DNA of 64,000 nt from Microplitis mediator. Its lineage: Eukaryota; Arthropoda; Insecta; Hymenoptera; Braconidae. Made by a program: the position numbers and the translations under genes. Under the pieces are notes generated by a model. The model saw nothing but the letters and a program-made list of their open reading frames with translations, was not told the origin of the DNA and did not search any database. Each line of letters opens with the position of its first letter. Positions within the stretch are counted from its first letter, which is position 1. Positions 44,793 to 55,505 of this stretch are shown piece after piece. The stretch covers positions 3,720,001 through 3,784,000 of the forward strand of contig NC_079969.1 of NCBI RefSeq assembly GCF_029852145.1. Reading direction: 5' to 3'.

Positions 44793-45085
44793 ATACAAAA
44801 TGAGGATTGAATTTGCGATTCTTAAATCTTTAAAATTTTTTTAAACTTCAAAATATTGACACCAGTTGAAAATTTGATTTTAGGAAACTGAATTAAAACT
44901 CACAGTTTTTTTTCTGAAGAGTTTTGATTGAGTCAAAAATTTTTGGTATTATTGTTTAAGTTAAAGGTTCTAAGTACAGTAATTATTTCATATTATTTTT
45001 TCTCAGATCTAAAGAAACTCCGCACGAAAATAGTAAATCAAAAAAAAAATCCAGTAATCGTTCCCATAAAAATTCAACTGAATAA
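42314..45085 (+). CDS. Candidate small Cys/Lys-rich protein, four exons
   Basis: Unrecognised. Proposed exons: 42314-42330, 42429-42482, 42557-42649, 45007-45085. All three introns are GT-AG and all sit at phase 2, and the joined frame is open for 80 residues to a TAA. It starts [20 protein letters not shown], continues [18 protein letters not shown], has an acidic DENNDKD stretch and GCCSKK, and ends in a lysine/serine-rich tail ([17 protein letters not shown]). Donors GTAAGT, GTAATT, GTAAAC; acceptors TTTTTTAG, TTTTTCAG, TTCTCAG. Without the last splice the frame stops after GCCSKK (55 residues). Intron 3 (2.36 kb) contains a TIR element and a GATA array. No signal peptide is evident. A chance assembly cannot be excluded, but three in-phase junctions make it worth testing. 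Confidence 0.5.
43087..44042. mobile_element. TIR element in intron 3 of the small candidate gene
   Basis: CACTACCTCGCTTCGTGTTC then GGGGTGTGCAAAAAAA on the left mirrors TTTTTTTGCACACCTCGAAC then GCGAAGCAGTG on the right, allowing a small gap. About 950 bp, no coding frame. Target duplication uncertain. Confidence 0.6.
44140..44795. repeat. GATA/TAGA tetranucleotide array
   Basis: About 650 bp of TAGA units, pure at 44270-44350 and elsewhere interrupted by regular higher-order variants (GATCTATAGATGAATAGA recurs about every 60-120 bp). A TA run sits at 44692-44714. Confidence 0.92.
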
Positions 45086-47660
45086 TCCTGCTCACTTTGA
45101 AATTTACACCCTTTTCAATTGTTAATTAATGATTGATTAACGGAAAAATGGCTAACCTGCCACAGAATGAAAAATATTAATAAACTAACGATACCATAGA
45201 GAAAAAAAAACAGTATCTATCTCCGTTCAATACTCAAGTTAAACTCAAGAGAATAAAGCAGAAGATTATAGTACTTTAGATGAGCTTATATAAATCCCGT
45301 GGGAGATAATCAAACCAGAAAGAGGAATTTTCTACAATACTAGACAGAAAGCCGTAGCCAGCAAATGAAATAAAAGATAATAAAAAAGATAATTGAGTGA
45401 ATTGGATAAAGTAAAAAACAGAAGTTGTAAATCATGTTACTTGAGAAATAGACTAAATATCTACAACCAACCGTTTGAAAGAGATGTTAAGGACTTTGAT
45501 AGGATGAGTTGATGCTCTTACAGAATAACTTCCTTATAAATATTTGTGTTCGTATAAATCAAGATGTGATCCTTTATTAGACCCAATAAAATTTTTATGA
45601 ATGACGTATCGTAATATCATCTAAAATATCGTTATTTTTACATAAATTTTATGCAAATTGAATCTTTTTTGAAAATCTCAGCGCAACTCCGAGAAAATTT
45701 ATCATAACATAGCTTATATTTTTTCGTCTAGGTATATGTTGAAACTGCCCTAATTTTTATTGATTGCTTTTTTTTTAGTACACAGAAAAAACTGTTAATT
45801 TGAATCAAAGAAAATAGTTTTGATTCAAGAATTTTTTTGTAGCAATTTTGTACTTTTTTTGTTGAAAAAAATTACTATTATTTTAACGAGAGAATTTTCG
45901 TATGCTTCAACCAAGAATGAAAAGTTGCTTAGACCAAGAGAAAAATTTCCTGGGAAAAAAGATATATATGGAGGGGGAAGTCAACTGTGTGCGGTAGCAG
46001 CAGCGGAGCAGTTCGACACTGGCCACGAGATGGCGCCCAGCCGCTTGAGGTGTCCCTGGTAAGACATATATTTTAGAAGTGATATATTCCGAACGTGGAA
46101 GCATTATTGGTACGAGTGCTTCTCTGTCGTTTGACAGAATGACAAGTACCGTTATCAATGATATTATAAAATGTCCTATATCGCATTCGGGCAGTTATGC
46201 TTAATATTAATACATTCTTTCTCGAAAGTAGAAATTTTTGTCTTCAAATAAATCAAAGTATTTGTGGCTCTTTTAAAGTATTTCTTAGTTACCAATAAAT
46301 ATATTTGGTACAACTGATTAAGTCAGTTAATTAAAATACTTTTATAATTTAACATATATTTGTGCCGGAGATATTAAATTTGGAAAGTCCGGAGTATTTG
46401 GCGGCACCTTAACATATATTCGAAGCACATGGCCCAACTAATATTAATTCGCACGTATACGGTGGAATTTGTACTACACACAATGAAATTCCTTAAATTT
46501 ATTTTTTATTCACCATTGAAAATTTATTTGGCCACGCCAACTATACAGCAAGTTAAAATAACAAATCGTTGGCTCAAATAAATCTTTTCGTATTTTTTAA
46601 GTGATTATTTTCAACATGAAAAAAACAAAAGGAACGTTGTGAAAGTGGCAAATCTGAGGCAGAGAGTATCTTTATAGGGATTTTTTGTAAACTATCCATA
46701 GGAAAAGTTACGGACGTTGAAGCGGTAGGTAAAGCTTGTAGAGACTGAAGGGAATTTTGTGACTTAACAGCAATGAAGTAATAACCGTAATAACTTGGAT
46801 GAGATCATCATGTCGCAGTGAACCGAGGGATCTGTGGTCGGTTGGATAAAGATTGGATGAACCAACTGAGGTTTTTGAGTGTAGAGTTAAAGTGCTCCTC
46901 TACCTCATACTACGATTAGATTTATCATTGTCTTCCAACATAAGAAAGATCAAACATTTGTCCCCTAGTAATTTCTCTTTACCTCTTTAAATTCTCTCAC
47001 GTTTAACTATCTTTACGCTTTGTATCGTTGTGTATTTAATAGAGACCTCAGGCAGTTTATTCTAAACCTCTAGAGTATATAGCTGATTTTAATTACTATG
47101 AGGTTTCGGTTCTAGTCAAATTAATTACCTACCGGAAATTTACTCAAGATATTTATTATAAGTTTGAAATTTCGGTTCTGATAACATGATACAATTTTTT
47201 TTTCTAAAACCTGTGAGCTTGTTTCTATAAAAATAGTTTACTTAAAAAAAAACCGCTCAACTTTTGTTGCTATTTAAACTTTTAGGTCGATTTCTTGTGC
47301 GAATTTTCCTCTCATTATGCTCATGACGCAACTGTTAGAATTTTTTGAAAGTTTCAAGTTTTTTCGGTCGTTCTAATCAATTTTTTGCGAATACTACAGC
47401 TTAATTTAGCTGTTATTGATTTCGCAATACCTTATTATCACGGTAACTTTTGTAAATCTAAAAACCGATTAATATTAAGTTTTACTCATATATTTTTAGG
47501 ACTGACATATTGATCTAGTTCAAAGATAAGTCTAATCAGTTGAATAGTATAATAAAAATCGCTGTTTGAAATTTAAAAAATTTGAAAATAAATCACTTTT
47601 GTTGATCGTATCTACACGAAGTTCTTTCTTAAAAAATTACATATTGAAATTATTACATAC
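45086..47660. other. No gene seen
   Basis: AT-rich spacer with two islands of higher complexity. One is at 45960-46060 (GTAGCAGCAGCGGAGCAGTT and GAGATGGCGCCCAGCCGC, clearly GC-rich and unlike its surroundings). The other is at 46620-46930. A TACACAGAAAAAACTG end at 45779 resembles the element terminus at 16471. No exon or RNA gene supported. Confidence 0.35.
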
Positions 47661-48528
47661 ACTCTCTAAATATAAGTTAGTGATTTTTCACTAATTTCAA
47701 GTGAATATTCACTAGTTGTCAATGCTCCAATCGTACCACGCAGAATTAGTGAATATTCACTAAATGAATATGTGAATATTGGAATTCACTGATTTGATAA
47801 GTGAATAGGAGAATCCACTAAATTGAAAAGTGAATATGGGAATCCACTGATTTTATTGGTGAAAAAAAATATTATATTGAGAAAAAAAATATAAGACACT
47901 TGTAATTAGATCCGAAATGTGATTAATGTATTAGAATCATTACTTAGAGGAAGTATATATGATTTTGATTGATGAAAAAATCCCGGTGACTGCTGGGCTC
48001 GAACCTGCATCCTTCCGATTCAAAGTCTTTGATGCTTTCCACTGCGCTGATCTACGCATGTGATCGCGTGAGTGTAAATAGTATATTCGTTATGATGCCA
48101 AACAATAACTGATGAAGAAATAAAAAATCCGTGATGTTATGATTGACGTACTCTTCATATAAATATATTATTGTTCTGTACTTCTATTTTTTTTTTATTT
48201 TGAAAGTTTTTTATTAAAATTTTTAAAAATAGCACCATAATTATTAATTATATTTATATCTAGTAAAATGTTTAATTATTTGCTAGTTAAAGTTACTAGT
48301 GAAATTGTGAAATTCATAAATTAAGAAGTGAATAACAGTTTTACTTGTAGAAATTATGAAAATAACGCTAGTTCAGTAGTGAAAATCACTAATTTGCTAG
48401 TGAAAATTATAGTACTAAATTTATTAGTAAAAATTCATTAATTTGTTATTTAAATACACTTATTATGAAGTGAATACTGCTTCACTAACGTAATTAATAA
48501 AATTTCCACTAATTCATGTTTAGAGAGT
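47661..48528. mobile_element. ACTCTCTAAA TIR element enclosing a tRNA-like segment, full copy
   Basis: 868 bp. Ends ACTCTCTAAATATAAGTTAG and CTAATTCATGTTTAGAGAGT are inverted repeats. Subterminal zones are dense in short TTCACTAA/TTAGTGAA palindromic words. The core has a minus-strand tRNA-like segment (47984-48053). A second, inverted copy starts at 63351. No transposase. Confidence 0.85.
47984..48053 (-). pseudogene. tRNA-derived (SINE-head-like) segment
   Basis: On the minus strand, CAGCGCAGTGGAAAGCATC resembles a pol III A box and GGTTCGAGCCC a B box. The anticodon-loop position reads CTTTGAA (TTG, glutamine-like), but the anticodon stem is unpaired. Likely a decayed tRNA-derived promoter head. 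Confidence 0.6.
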
Positions 48529-50856
48529 ATGTACTATCGTATTATATATATATACTTTCTAATAATTACTAGTGTCCATCTTTAATATTTCTGTAAAATA
48601 TGTAATATTTTAATAAAAAAACAAAAATTATGATCAAAAAGAATTCAATTTAACTGAATACTTTCAGTGCACTTCGATTTTGTGTTTATTATTATCGAAA
48701 CGCTAATTGCACTATTACCGTTCAACAAATTACTGGTTGGATCAATACAAGATGACAACTTGAAACATCGTTGATATGATTAAGTTGTATTATTCTTCAA
48801 TATAAAATGCAACCATTTTTTTTCAAGACTTAACAATAATAACATTATAATTTTTTTAAAAATAAGTTTTCATATCCTCTAACTTTTTTTACTGCACAAT
48901 AATTACAAGATTTCATAAAAATGCCTGCTTTCATAATAATGATCATTATTGTCGTCGGAAATGGCCTAGAAGTAAAACCCCAGCTGTTATGGCTTGTAAA
49001 TAATTTTTTTGTGGCTTTAATCGCTTTTTTTTTCCGGCTTTAACCTACTGAGCTTATTATTTCAGAGCTTCAGTTTATTTATTGCGAGTGTGTTTTAATT
49101 TTTCCCGATTACTCGGTGATTTTTAATCATAGAATTTCAAATTAAAATTTTAATTCAGTTGATTAATATTTTAAACAATTGTTCGTTATTTAAATTTTGC
49201 TGAGGTATGCAAATAAAATTTCATTTACTGCAAATAAATAAGTATATTTGTTTTTACTTAACTCTATATTTACCTGTTCTTTAAGATTAAAGTGATAAAA
49301 CGGCTAGGGTGGAAAATCTTCAAAGTCAAGTAACTGGAAATATTTTAGTTAGGGATTCCCAGGGAACGGTATCGAAGTATAGTAAACTTGCAGCCATAAA
49401 GAGAATATATATATATACATATACATATGTATATATCTATATACATATATATCTCCAGAACTGTATTGACTACGCATGCGTTATGAACAACTGGAGCTTT
49501 TCTACCACGCGGTGATGACAGTCTCTCTGAAACCGCGAAACTCTCCCGCCTTAGCTCAATACTAGGTTTTGGCAATTTTTTAAAAATAATTATTTGGACT
49601 GTGTTGTGTTGTGTTGATTTTTACTATCGATCGATGAATGGAAGTAGAAATAAAAAAAAAATAATAACAAATATGACATCAAAACTTTTGACAATAAGAC
49701 CCCTCATATTAATATACTGATAAAAAAATGAATAGGATCATCATAAAATGTCACTAATAAAACTTTAAAAAAAAGTAGTAGGGAACGGATCCCGCAGTGA
49801 GTGATGCAAAAAAAAGTCGATGGGTTAATCGCCGAATTATGAATAGATAGACTAGGGTAGTAATTTTTTATGGCTTATAGATAATGATTATTATAATTAT
49901 TCATTATTCATCGTAAATCAATGCAAATAATGGTTTATTCGTATCACATATAATTGACTACTTTTTAACAATGCAAGAATCTACAGTGTTATTAAATCAC
50001 ACGGTTTATTCATTGTGTTGTGAATTGTATGGTTCCATACATGTGTAAAAACGCTTGAGTTCAGGACGAATTTCATTCGTAATACAATTGCTTACATTTA
50101 ACACAACCGCTACATTTATTTGCTGAATTTATCGCCTGACGTTATTAAGTAATTTTTTATATTTATTGTCATTGTAAAAAATTGAGGGTTTAATATGGAG
50201 TGAATGCGGAATAGATGACTTTGTATTTTTTCTTGGAGTCAAATTAAATCTGAAGGGGAATTTTAATATCCAAATTCTAGAATTGAGTGAATGCAGATTT
50301 GAAAAAAAAATCTACTCCGAAATTCGCTGAAAAAAATTAGTAATGAGTAATTTTTTTTGACTCCGGAGTGAATTCGGGTTTAACGAAAATTCGTAATCAC
50401 TCCGAATAGACTCGATTTTTTACGGTAAAAAAATATATACCCTATTAATTATGAGACGATAAAATCTAGACATAAGACCATGATTTAAATTTAGTTTTTT
50501 TTTTTTTCTTTTTTTAATAGACATTCTTATCTCTTATGGAAATTATTTGAGTGCAATTCTGTAGAATTTCAATTTAAAGTTTCTGCATTATTAAGTTTAC
50601 TGGTATCGATTATGCAAACTTTCAAATTACGACCCTACGAAAATTTTGAAAATTAATAATAAATTTTTTATGATCAATTTTCCAGATCACTAAGATGTTA
50701 CATAGAAAACTATTCGAATTCAATTAATATTTTATGAAAATTTTTCCTAAGATTACTCCCTTAAAAATTTTTTTTCTGCTACTAAATGAATTTTGACTTT
50801 TGATAAAATTTTTGCTAGAGTTTAAAAATACTAAATACAAAACAAAGGGTGTAGAT
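48529..50856. other. No gene seen
   Basis: AT-rich DNA with a TA/CA microsatellite at 49406-49450. GGGATTCCCAGGGAACGGTA at 49350 resembles GGGATCCCTGGAAACGGTAT at 10216. Two short related phrases this far apart suggest an old repeat, but nothing more can be defined. Confidence 0.35.
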
Positions 50857-51138
50857 ATGAACAATGGTAGGTTACAATGTGTTTTTTTTCTGTTTATTGA
50901 TATTTTCCCTTACTTAAAATTTATTATCACAGTTTTGTGTTTTTGCATGTTTTTTTCTTCGTTGTTCTATTTTTTTTTTATTAAAAAAAATTGCGATGAT
51001 ATTGATCGTGGAAATATGTTACGCATGAATGAATACGATAGCTATTGCTATCCCAAGGGTAAAGTTTATTCTAGTGAATGTGATCTTTTTAAAAGGATAT
51101 TTTGTTTCTTTTGTTTTAAAATATTAAACATCTTATAA
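50857..51138 (+). CDS. Uncertain small membrane-like ORF
   Basis: From an ATG at 50857 (MNNGRLQCVFFLFIDIFPYL) the frame encodes 93 residues. A hydrophobic segment at about 15-42 is followed by a polar cysteine-containing stretch (KKNCDDIDRG, YDSYCYPKGKVYSSECDLFK). No known family is recognised. The region is AT-rich and Phe/Ile/Lys bias is expected by chance, so this may not be a gene. Confidence 0.2.
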   Translation: MNNGRLQCVFFLFIDIFPYLKFIITVLCFCMFFSSLFYFFFIKKNCDDIDRGNMLRMNEYDSYCYPKGKVYSSECDLFKRIFCFFCFKILNIL

Positions 51139-51443
51139 TTTTCTTTGATTCGTCTCCTGTCTTGAAATTAATATTCACACTCTCGAAAATGAACCTCGAC
51201 ATGACGTAGCAAAAAAAGTATAAATAATTTATAATGATTATATGACGAGATTAATGAAAACTAATATACTGTAAAAAGAGCGGTGTTCAAAATAGACTCA
51301 ATTTAACACTGCGGTGTTAAAATGAAATAACACCGGTGTAGGTAAAATTTCGGGGTGTTAAAAATGTGTAAAAAAAATTCCTCGTATAGAAATTAGAAAA
51401 AAAAATGTATTACATGTAAAAAAATATAAAAATTTAATGAATA

Positions 51444-52270
51444 GGGGAGAGGGGGGCAGAGCGGGCCTCTAAGGACAATAATTATAATATCATTAATTTT
51501 TTTTACGCGTTTACTTCTTTTTAGACCCTTGATACTTATTTTCACTTCTTTATGCTGCGTTCAGCAAAATTGAAAATTAGGGGCAAAGTGGGCCCTCCAA
51601 AAAATTTCGGATTTGATATTTTTTATTCTTTACACGTGTAACGTAAAACAATGGTATTTTAATAATATGGAAGTCATTCTAAAAGTCTCCCTGATTAAAC
51701 AACTGAATTCGATCGAATTAAACAGAGTTAAATTTCTAATTCATATAAATTCTGTTAATTCGGTACCTAACTTAAAAATTAATTCTGTCTAATTCGGCAG
51801 GAAAACCAAAATTTGTCCAAATTAAAACGAATTTAAATAATTCTATTCTGTTTAATTCTGATTGATTCGAAAATAATTCTCCAATTTCTGGTTCTGAATC
51901 CGAATTAAACTGAATTAAAACGAATTTTAAATTTTTAAATCGGTTTTATTCTGTTTAATTCAAATTCAAATTTTCAATTCAGTTGAATTCTGTTTTGCAG
52001 AATTCGACAGAATATAACAGAATTAAAATTTTTAATTCGGTCGAATTCAGTTGTTTAATCAGGGCTGCTGCGATATAAGTTTAAAACATAATTTTATTGT
52101 CTTTAACTTTCTTGATAAATTATATGTAATGAACAGTTTTGGTGGTCTATTTTAGCCCTCATTATATACGAAATTTCGATAAGCTTATTATCCGTCCGAA
52201 TTTATTGGCGTATAGAAAATTTTGAGGGGCCTACTTTGCCCCTAGGGGCCCACTTTGCCTTCTCCTCCCC
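51444..52270. mobile_element. GGGGAGAGG TIR element (middle layer)
   Basis: GGGGAGAGGGGGGCAGAGCG mirrors CCCACTTTGCCTTCTCCTCC followed by CC. Inner words GGGGCAAAGTGGGCCC and GGGGCCCACTTTGCC are also inverted. Flanked by TA and TA. It interrupts the GGTGTTAAA element and is interrupted by the CCCTGATT MITE at 51689. Similar GGGGCAAAATGGGC words near 38140 suggest another fragment. Confidence 0.75.
51689..52064. mobile_element. CCCTGATT foldback MITE, copy 3 (inner layer)
   Basis: 376 bp, CCCTGATTAAACAACTGAAT to GTTGTTTAATCAGGG. Flanks CT and CT form a 2-bp target duplication. Very similar to copies 1 and 2. It is the youngest layer of the nest. Confidence 0.9.
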
Positions 52271-52434
52271 TACTGTAGTGATCGAGTGAGTAAAAATATT
52301 CATAACGTAAAATATTTCCTACACCGAACAATATTTTAACACTGGGAAATTTTTTTAACACCAGTAAAGAATATTTACACCTTCGGCGGTGTTATTTTAA
52401 CACCGAAAATTTTTACCTACACCGCCTTTTTATA

Positions 52435-53184
52435 AAATATTTCACTTATTTTTAAATTACGGATTATAAAATTACAAAAATTATTTATGATGTTATTGAA
52501 TTATAAAATAATTGTACAATAGTCTGATAATTGAATTTGTAGTACTTAAAATTCAGGAAAAACTTTTTTTCCTAATGTTTTTACTCTATTTTTAAAAACT
52601 CCAATCTTCCGAGGTCGTCAAGTCGCTGAGAACGATTAAAAAAGTTTAACTGGATATCCCGAAGCTAAAGAGCTTCATAGACGGAAACTTTTTTTTTCAA
52701 TGAACGTGATTTTCTTGTAAAAAAAAAAGAAATAAGTGAAAGAAAAAAAAAATGAGATAAAGGAAAAGCTGATTTACAACAGAAAAAGAGGATTTAAAAA
52801 AAGCAATAAGATGGAATAGCATTAAATCAATTTATATAAGAGATAACATTTTATTTTTATTATAAAATTTTTATCCTCTTTTTAAACTTATTTACTTCAA
52901 GAATTTGTTTTCTTTTTGTTTTTATCAAATAAGTTAATTTTATTCTCACGACACCTATTTGTCAGCGTTTGTATTTTTCAATAAATAAAATTTTTCACAG
53001 AATAAACTGAAAAATTATTCAAATTTCTAACGGTTATCTTCTTATTTTTTTTTATAATCTATTATATTTTTGGATAAATTTTCACTTCGTGATATTGAAA
53101 ATTATTATTTTTTCAAATTTATTTAATCCTATTATTTTCTCATTTCAAAATAAAAATTTATTTAAGGGAGGACGGGGCAAAGTA
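52435..53184. other. No gene seen
   Basis: Very AT-rich sequence with several poly-A/T stretches. Nothing beyond base composition can be reported. Confidence 0.45.
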
Positions 53185-53841
53185 GGCACCTTAAAATTTT
53201 CAAAATTTCAAAAAATATGGGGTTAGAGTGAAACATTGGTAGTTGCCAAGAAAAAAATCCTCCCAAAAGATGGGCTCTCTAGCTCAACTCTAAGAGGTCG
53301 CTATTTTAATTTTAATTTCCCATCTGATTAACATGTAAAAATTTATTTTTTCATTCAAAGTGTAATTACTCGTACGCTGCTCAATATTTTTCAAATTTAT
53401 ACATAGACCTTCAAAGCTGAGTCCTCAAGCTTTCCAAAACCCTGTGACAAGTCATAATTACCATTATTCAAATGTCAATTAAAGCTATCGGAAAAGTATC
53501 GATTTTGTATTTCAAAATGAAATTGTTAATTTTCGATTTTTTTTTTTGCTAGCTTCAATTGGGGATAAATATGACTTGTCATAGGGTTTTGGAAAGCTTG
53601 AGAAATCAACTTTGAAGATCTATGTATAAATTTGAGAAATATCCAGCAGCGTACGAGTAATTACACTTTGAAATAAAAAATAAATTTTTACATGTTAATC
53701 AGACGGAAAATTAAAATTAAAATAGCGACCTCTTAGAGTTGAGCTAGAGAGCCCATCTTTTGGGAGGATTTTTTTCTCGGAAACGACTAACGTTTTAGAG
53801 GGTAAGAGCAAAAAAAAAATTAAAGTTTTTTTTAAGCACCC
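53185..53841. mobile_element. Large foldback, about 270-bp arms
   Basis: Arms mirror over long stretches: AATCCTCCCAAAAGATGGGC (53260s) with GCCCATCTTTTGGGAGGATT (about 53752), and CGTACGCTGCTCAATATTT with AAATATCCAGCAGCGTACG. The centre is near 53510. Ends GGCACCTTAAAA and TTTTAAGCACCC lie next to TA on both sides. Architecture resembles the GGGTGAGCC foldback at 34378, but the sequence differs. Confidence 0.75.
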
Positions 53842-54046
53842 TAATGTCTACACAACTTTAGATGATCTGTTTTTAAATTGATAAAAAAATTTATCTATTA
53901 ATAATTCGTGCGGAAAATTGTTTATATACTAATTTTTATTTGATCGTATTTAAAAATGATTGCAATGAAGGTTAAAAATCAGGAGTAAAGACAATAGAAT
54001 TCAATATATTTCAATTATAATAAAAAAATTTCCTGGTGCCTTTCAG

Positions 54047-54169
54047 TGTTTTCTAAGACCCAAGAAACTGTATAAATATTTAAGTGATATTTATCGGTGG
54101 ATTGCTAGCGATGAACGTTTCACAATACGTACAAAAACGGATCTCATGTTGATACAACAAGAAAAACGG
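54047..54169 (+). CDS. Orphan internal exon of an unidentified gene
   Basis: Acceptor GTGCCTTTCAG and donor GTACGT bound a 123-bp phase 0-0 open segment of 41 residues with strongly protein-like composition: CFLRPKKLYKYLSDIYRW, IASDERFTIRTKTDLMLIQQ, EKR. The other two frames hit stops. I do not recognise the family. A possible downstream continuation at 60387 (acceptor TCCTTTTTCAG, then RSLAIILAVICISFNAYFLG and a stop) is in phase and hydrophobic, but 6 kb away and unproven. No upstream exon was found with confidence. Confidence 0.5.
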
Positions 54170-55257
54170 GTACGTAAATATTATTTTATCAATTCACTTT
54201 ATCTATTAATAAACACATTAATTATATTGATTATTACTTAAAAAAAAAAAAAAATAACTGGATATAAACGAAAATTATTATTAATAAGCAGTAATCCTAT
54301 TAATTTTTTTTTTTTGAGCTTTGGTTTTTTGTGTTCCGCAAACATTGCAGGAGATTATTGACTAATTAATAATTAACTGCGGGTTGGCTAAAGATAAAGA
54401 AATTATCGTGTTTTACGGTACAGAATTTAATCAAATTATTTGAAATCGACATTCAAGTGCTTCGAATAGTTCCGATGGTCGATTGATCAATGGTCATTGA
54501 GAGCTAAGCAATTACGAGATAGTTTAGTCCGAGTTATACAAAATAGTCTATAATTGCGTGCACTATACATATATTATTTGGGGGTAATATACTCTATGGT
54601 ATGTCGACGTATCTTCAGATAATAAACGATATTAGTACTTTGAATTGAGATAACGGTAGACAATTAATATTTAATTTTTTTTAGGGCCTAAAATCTATAA
54701 TTGTAAAATTTTAAGGTATGAAGTAAAAAAAAATCTAGACTAGCACTCAAATTAAACGAAGCAATATCTACTGAATTCCTGTCATTTAAGCAGTCAGTTA
54801 AATTCCAATTTAATTTCGACTGGATTCTTGAATTTGTAATTTTCAATCCTCTATTCTGCTCAGATTCTACAATTGTAGGTTCTATATATATTTATATGTA
54901 TAGAAAGAGAGAGCGAGAGAGATAGTTGGTAGTAATTTTCTTTAATTTTACGTACACACGAACCCGCATATTTATTTAAAAAAAAAAATTAGTATTGAGT
55001 TTTAGTATTTTTTATAAAAAATACAGAAAAAAAAGATTTCTGTGAGCAAAAAATTTTTATTTGACGAAAAAAATTTTTTTGGGATGAAGACAAATTCTTT
55101 GTGCCAAGAAATTTAAAAAAAATTTTTGCTTTCAATCCATAACGCGAAATTTTTCTGCGCCAAGAAATCTTTCTTTTCTGTTTAACAATAAAATATTTAA
55201 AGAAATAATATATCAATTTCTGTATTTGTATAAATTCGATGAATGTAAAATTTTGTA
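54170..55257. other. No gene seen; repeat fragments
   Basis: Spacer with an AT-rich fragment at 55000-55160 (AAAATTTTTATTTGACG, TTTGTGCCAAGAAATTT) related in style to the tandem element at 16471. The short minus-strand frames arise from it. Confidence 0.35.
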
Positions 55258-55505
55258 CACCGAAAGAAAAAAATACTGTTTTCAAATATCTGCGTGTTTG
55301 AATCCTCCCGAGTAAATATTTGTCTAATCATAGTAAAAATATACTCCAACCAAGCAATATTTTCTTGATTTTCTTGAAGAATTTTTGTACTTATTTTAAA
55401 AAAATATTCTTGGTTGGAGTACATTATTATTAAGATTAAACAAATAATTTTCTCGGGAGGATTCAAACACGCAGATACTTGAAAACAGTATTTTTTTTTT
55501 CAGTG
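55258..55505. mobile_element. CACCG/CAGTG foldback, 248 bp
   Basis: CACCGAAAGAAAAAAATACT mirrors AGTATTTTTTTTTTCAGTG. The pairing continues through TGCGTGTTTGAATCCTCCCG/CGGGAGGATTCAAACACGCA and CTCCAACCAAG/CTTGGTTGGAG, so it is nearly a full palindrome. Flanked by TA and TA. Confidence 0.88.

Larger units (their letters stand above)
51267..52434. mobile_element. CACTG-type GGTGTTAAA element (outer layer of a three-level nest)
   Basis: Left part TACTGTAAAAAGAGCGGTG with AACACCGGTGTAGG. The right part resumes at about 52271 with TTACACCTTCGGCGGTGTTA and ACCTACACCGCC, but the CAGTG terminus is lost. Interrupted by the element at 51444. Confidence 0.7.
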
